Shown: positions 62,034 through 64,000 of the stretch, one piece after another | Numbering within the stretch: position 1 is the stretch's first letter | How the letters are laid out: each line of letters opens with the position of its first letter | DNA from: an uncultured Eubacteriales bacterium | Lineage (GTDB): Bacteria > Bacillota > Clostridia > Christensenellales > Aristaeellaceae | Assembly (NCBI GenBank): GCA_902790175.1 | Contig: CADAQZ010000002.1 | Location: forward strand, 38,138 to 102,137 | DNA: 64,000 bases | Direction of reading: 5' to 3' | Program-made: the position numbers and the translations under genes | Notes under the pieces: generated by a model | Seen by the model: the letters and a program-made list of their open reading frames with translations, nothing else | The model's database searches: none | What the model was told of the DNA's origin: nothing

Positions 62034-64000
62034 TTACACGCCCCTGACCGGCAATACGACCTCCGCTTCCCCGACGCCCTCGGCCGTCACGCGCAGGCGC
62101 GCCTCGCCCGCACTGACTCCCGCCCGGAGCACCGCCAGCGCCGTGCCGCGATAGCTGGTGAACGCCCCGCGGGTGTAGTTTTCATCGGTGATCGGGTTGC
62201 CCGAGCCGAAGCCCAGCAGCGTCGCCGCGCCGCTGACCTCGGCCCTCAGGGGAACCTTGGCATCCGGGACCACGTTCCCGTCGGCGTCCACGAGCTCCGC
62301 GCGCACGTAAGCCAGCGAAGCGCCGACGCCCGCGAGTCTGTCCGTCTCGGGAACCAGCCGGATCTGCGCAACTTCTCCCGTCGTGCAAAGCTGCGAACGG
62401 GATACCTCCGCGCCGCCGCGATAGCCCACGGCCTCCAGCGTGCCGGGGGCGTATTTTATGTGGAACAGGAACGTCAGCGGCATGTCGTGAACCGTCGCCT
62501 CCCCGGCGCGCAGGCGGCCGACGCACGCGCCGTTCAGGGTAAGCGCCACCTCCTCCGCCGCGCTGAACACCAGCACGTCCACGGATTTTCCGTCGCTGTT
62601 TTTCCAGTTCCAGTTGGCCTGTACGCCCGGGAAGCCCCACGGCGTCAGCACCTCCACCTTGCCGAAATCGGCCGGATCGTAGCTGAACACGGCGGTCTCG
62701 TCGCTGCCCCACACGATGCGCCGGTAGACGCCCTGCGGCATCAGCGCGCCGGTGATGTCGAAGTCCGCGTCGTTGGCCAATCGCCACGGGAACGGCGAGC
62801 CGCTGGCCCACGGGCTCGCGGCGATCGCCATGCCAGGGTCGCCCGGCGCGAGGAACGTGGAGCGGCCGATGCCCGCCTCGCCGATGTAGTCCCACGCCGT
62901 CCACGTGAACTCGCCGATCACCCACGGCGTGCGCTCGATCATCGGCCAGTGCCGCCCGACCTGCACCGGGAAGTTCTCCGAGCCCAGGATCACCCGCTCG
63001 GGGAATCGCGCGTGGTCCTGGGCGTACTTGTCCTCCAGATAGTTGTAGCCGACGACGTCCAGGGGGCTGGCGTAGGCCTCGGTGTAGTCCTCCCACAGCA
63101 TGTCCTGCGCGCCGCCGAGGTCCGCGTTCTGCAGTTCGCCCTCCCGGCCCTTTTTAAGCTGCGCGCGCATCAATTTGTCGTCCAGGCCGTTCCAGAACGA
63201 GCAGATGCCGTTGGACACGGGGCGGCTCGGGTCCAACGCGCGGATGGCGTCGGCCAGCCGCGACGCCCACACGTAGCCATCGTTCAGGCCCGCACGCTCG
63301 GCGATCTCGTTGCCGGTGGACCAGAGGAGCACGCACGGATGGCAGCGGTCGCGGCGCACGAACGCGGCCAGGTCCTTTTGCCAGTCGGACTCAAAGAACT
63401 GGTTGTAGTCGCCGGGCTGCTTGCCCATGCCCCAGGCGTCGAACGCCTCGTCGAACACGTACATGCCCAGCCGGTCGCACGCCTCGATCAGCGCGGCGGA
63501 GGGCGGGTTGTGGGTCGTGCGGATGGCGTTGAAGCCGACTTCCTTCAGCTTTTTCACCTTGCGCGCCTCGGCGTCGTACAGGCTCACCGCGCCGATGACG
63601 CCGTTGTCGTGGTGCAGGCAGCCGCCGCGCAGCTTGACGACCTTCCCGTTGACGCGAAGGCCGTGCTTCACGTCCGCCTCGACGGTGCGGATGCCGAACA
63701 GCGCGCTCTCCTCGTCGACGGTCGGGTTTTCTGCGGGAATCATGCGGGTCTTGTAGGTGGCCGCGTCCTTTGCCCGCACGACGAGCCGGTAGAGGTTCGG
63801 CGCCTCGGCGCTCCAGAACCTCGGCGCGTCCACGGTCAGCGTCGCGCGGGCCGTCGCCACGCCCATCGGCGGCACCTGTATGAGCGCCTTCGCCGCGCGG
63901 ACGGCGTCGCCGCTCACATCGTCCAACAGCGTAAACGCCACTTCGGCGAGGCGGTTTTCGGCGTAATCGTTGCTGATCTCGGCGGACACCTGCAGATAGG
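62034..64000 (-). CDS. Glycoside hydrolase family 2 enzyme (5' end cut by window)
   Basis: The minus-strand frame runs from the stop at 62034 to the window edge with no start, giving at least 655 residues. The GH2 TIM barrel has the acid/base motif STGNEIAER, and the nucleophile region is VILGSENF, with FNAIRTTHNPPS upstream. C-terminal beta-sandwich domains (DUF4982-like with WNWKN, then an Ig-like domain) follow, as in beta-galactosidases and related exo-glycosidases. The first codons and N-terminal jelly-roll lie outside the window. Confidence 0.92.
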   Translation of the reverse strand, partial: YLQVSAEISNDYAENRLAEVAFTLLDDVSGDAVRAAKALIQVPPMGVATARATLTVDAPRFWSAEAPNLYRLVVRAKDAATYKTRMIPAENPTVDEESALFGIRTVEADVKHGLRVNGKVVKLRGGCLHHDNGVIGAVSLYDAEARKVKKLKEVGFNAIRTTHNPPSAALIEACDRLGMYVFDEAFDAWGMGKQPGDYNQFFESDWQKDLAAFVRRDRCHPCVLLWSTGNEIAERAGLNDGYVWASRLADAIRALDPSRPVSNGICSFWNGLDDKLMRAQLKKGREGELQNADLGGAQDMLWEDYTEAYASPLDVVGYNYLEDKYAQDHARFPERVILGSENFPVQVGRHWPMIERTPWVIGEFTWTAWDYIGEAGIGRSTFLAPGDPGMAIAASPWASGSPFPWRLANDADFDITGALMPQGVYRRIVWGSDETAVFSYDPADFGKVEVLTPWGFPGVQANWNWKNSDGKSVDVLVFSAAEEVALTLNGACVGRLRAGEATVHDMPLTFLFHIKYAPGTLEAVGYRGGAEVSRSQLCTTGEVAQIRLVPETDRLAGVGASLAYVRAELVDADGNVVPDAKVPLRAEVSGAATLLGFGSGNPITDENYTRGAFTSYRGTALAVLRAGVSAGEARLRVTAEGVGEAEVVLPVRGV

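Overview
The window looks like chromosome of a GC-rich Gram-positive of class Clostridia, plausibly an uncultured gut Christensenellales or Oscillospirales lineage. The placement is an inference from gene content: a perfect CtsR operator in front of clpB, a UvrX/YolD-type SOS pair behind a Bacillus-type LexA box, an MnmM/YtqB methyltransferase, an ECF S component next to a MocR regulator, BMP-type nucleoside uptake, and many intracellular glycoside hydrolases. Genes are mostly G/C-rich, while promoters are AT-rich and close to the sigma-A consensus (TTGACA-N17-TATAAT). No phage genes, IS elements or CRISPR arrays were seen.

Layout. 1-9.7 kb: a dispersed palindromic repeat, GNAT acetyltransferase, clpB, murI, a LacI regulator, an MscS channel, a 7-bp tandem repeat, a short MocR-like regulator that lacks the PLP lysine and faces an ECF S component, a small membrane protein and a GH5 enzyme. 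9.7-12.1 kb: a LexA-controlled promoter, a possible short terminated RNA, a broken Y-family polymerase, YolD, and tRNA-Lys(CTT) with a duplicated 3' end. 12.3-25.5 kb: L,D-transpeptidase, a large secreted protein with Ig-like repeats and a caspase-like peptidase domain, split chromate transporter, ABC exporter, MnmM, MATE exporter, CAP protein, TlyA, GH43 and an ABM-fold protein. 25.7-33.1 kb: a DUF3798-type ABC importer with an unusual permease, then a DMT transporter. 33.2-35.7 kb: AMP-forming acyl synthetase, stand-alone acyl carrier protein and a convergent PlsC acyltransferase.

35.7-39.8 kb is the most notable part. A bacterial Ro60 homologue (TROVE plus vWA) follows two RNAs that I interpret as Y RNAs. 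The upstream RNA carries a circularly permuted tRNA mimic (T arm, acceptor hairpin closed by a tetraloop, D arm, anticodon-like stem). The downstream RNA has the same 5' box, CGGCAUUG-N9-GUUACUUCG, and a closing helix with compensatory changes, but only a short hairpin where the mimic would be. Directly upstream lies a gene for a protein with an HD-like core and a C-terminal RyR-like domain. Together these look like an RNA surveillance or stress module.

39.9-51.3 kb: beta-helix polysaccharide enzyme, AEC transporter, UlaG-like lactonase, MoxR/DUF58/membrane-protein cluster, Cof-type HAD phosphatase, and a REC-GGDEF-EAL-GGDEF protein in which only the EAL domain looks catalytic. 51-54 kb: a MerR regulator divergent from a DUF362 ferredoxin-like gene, a nucleoside phosphorylase and a flavodoxin-fold oxidoreductase, behind a classic 19-bp-spacer MerR promoter. 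54-60.8 kb: a six-gene nucleoside operon (BMP binding protein, ATPase, two permeases, two nucleoside hydrolases). The window ends with an alpha/beta hydrolase and a GH2 enzyme cut by the right edge.

Dispersed palindromic repeats of two families, plus 7-bp tandem arrays, occupy the larger gene-free stretches.
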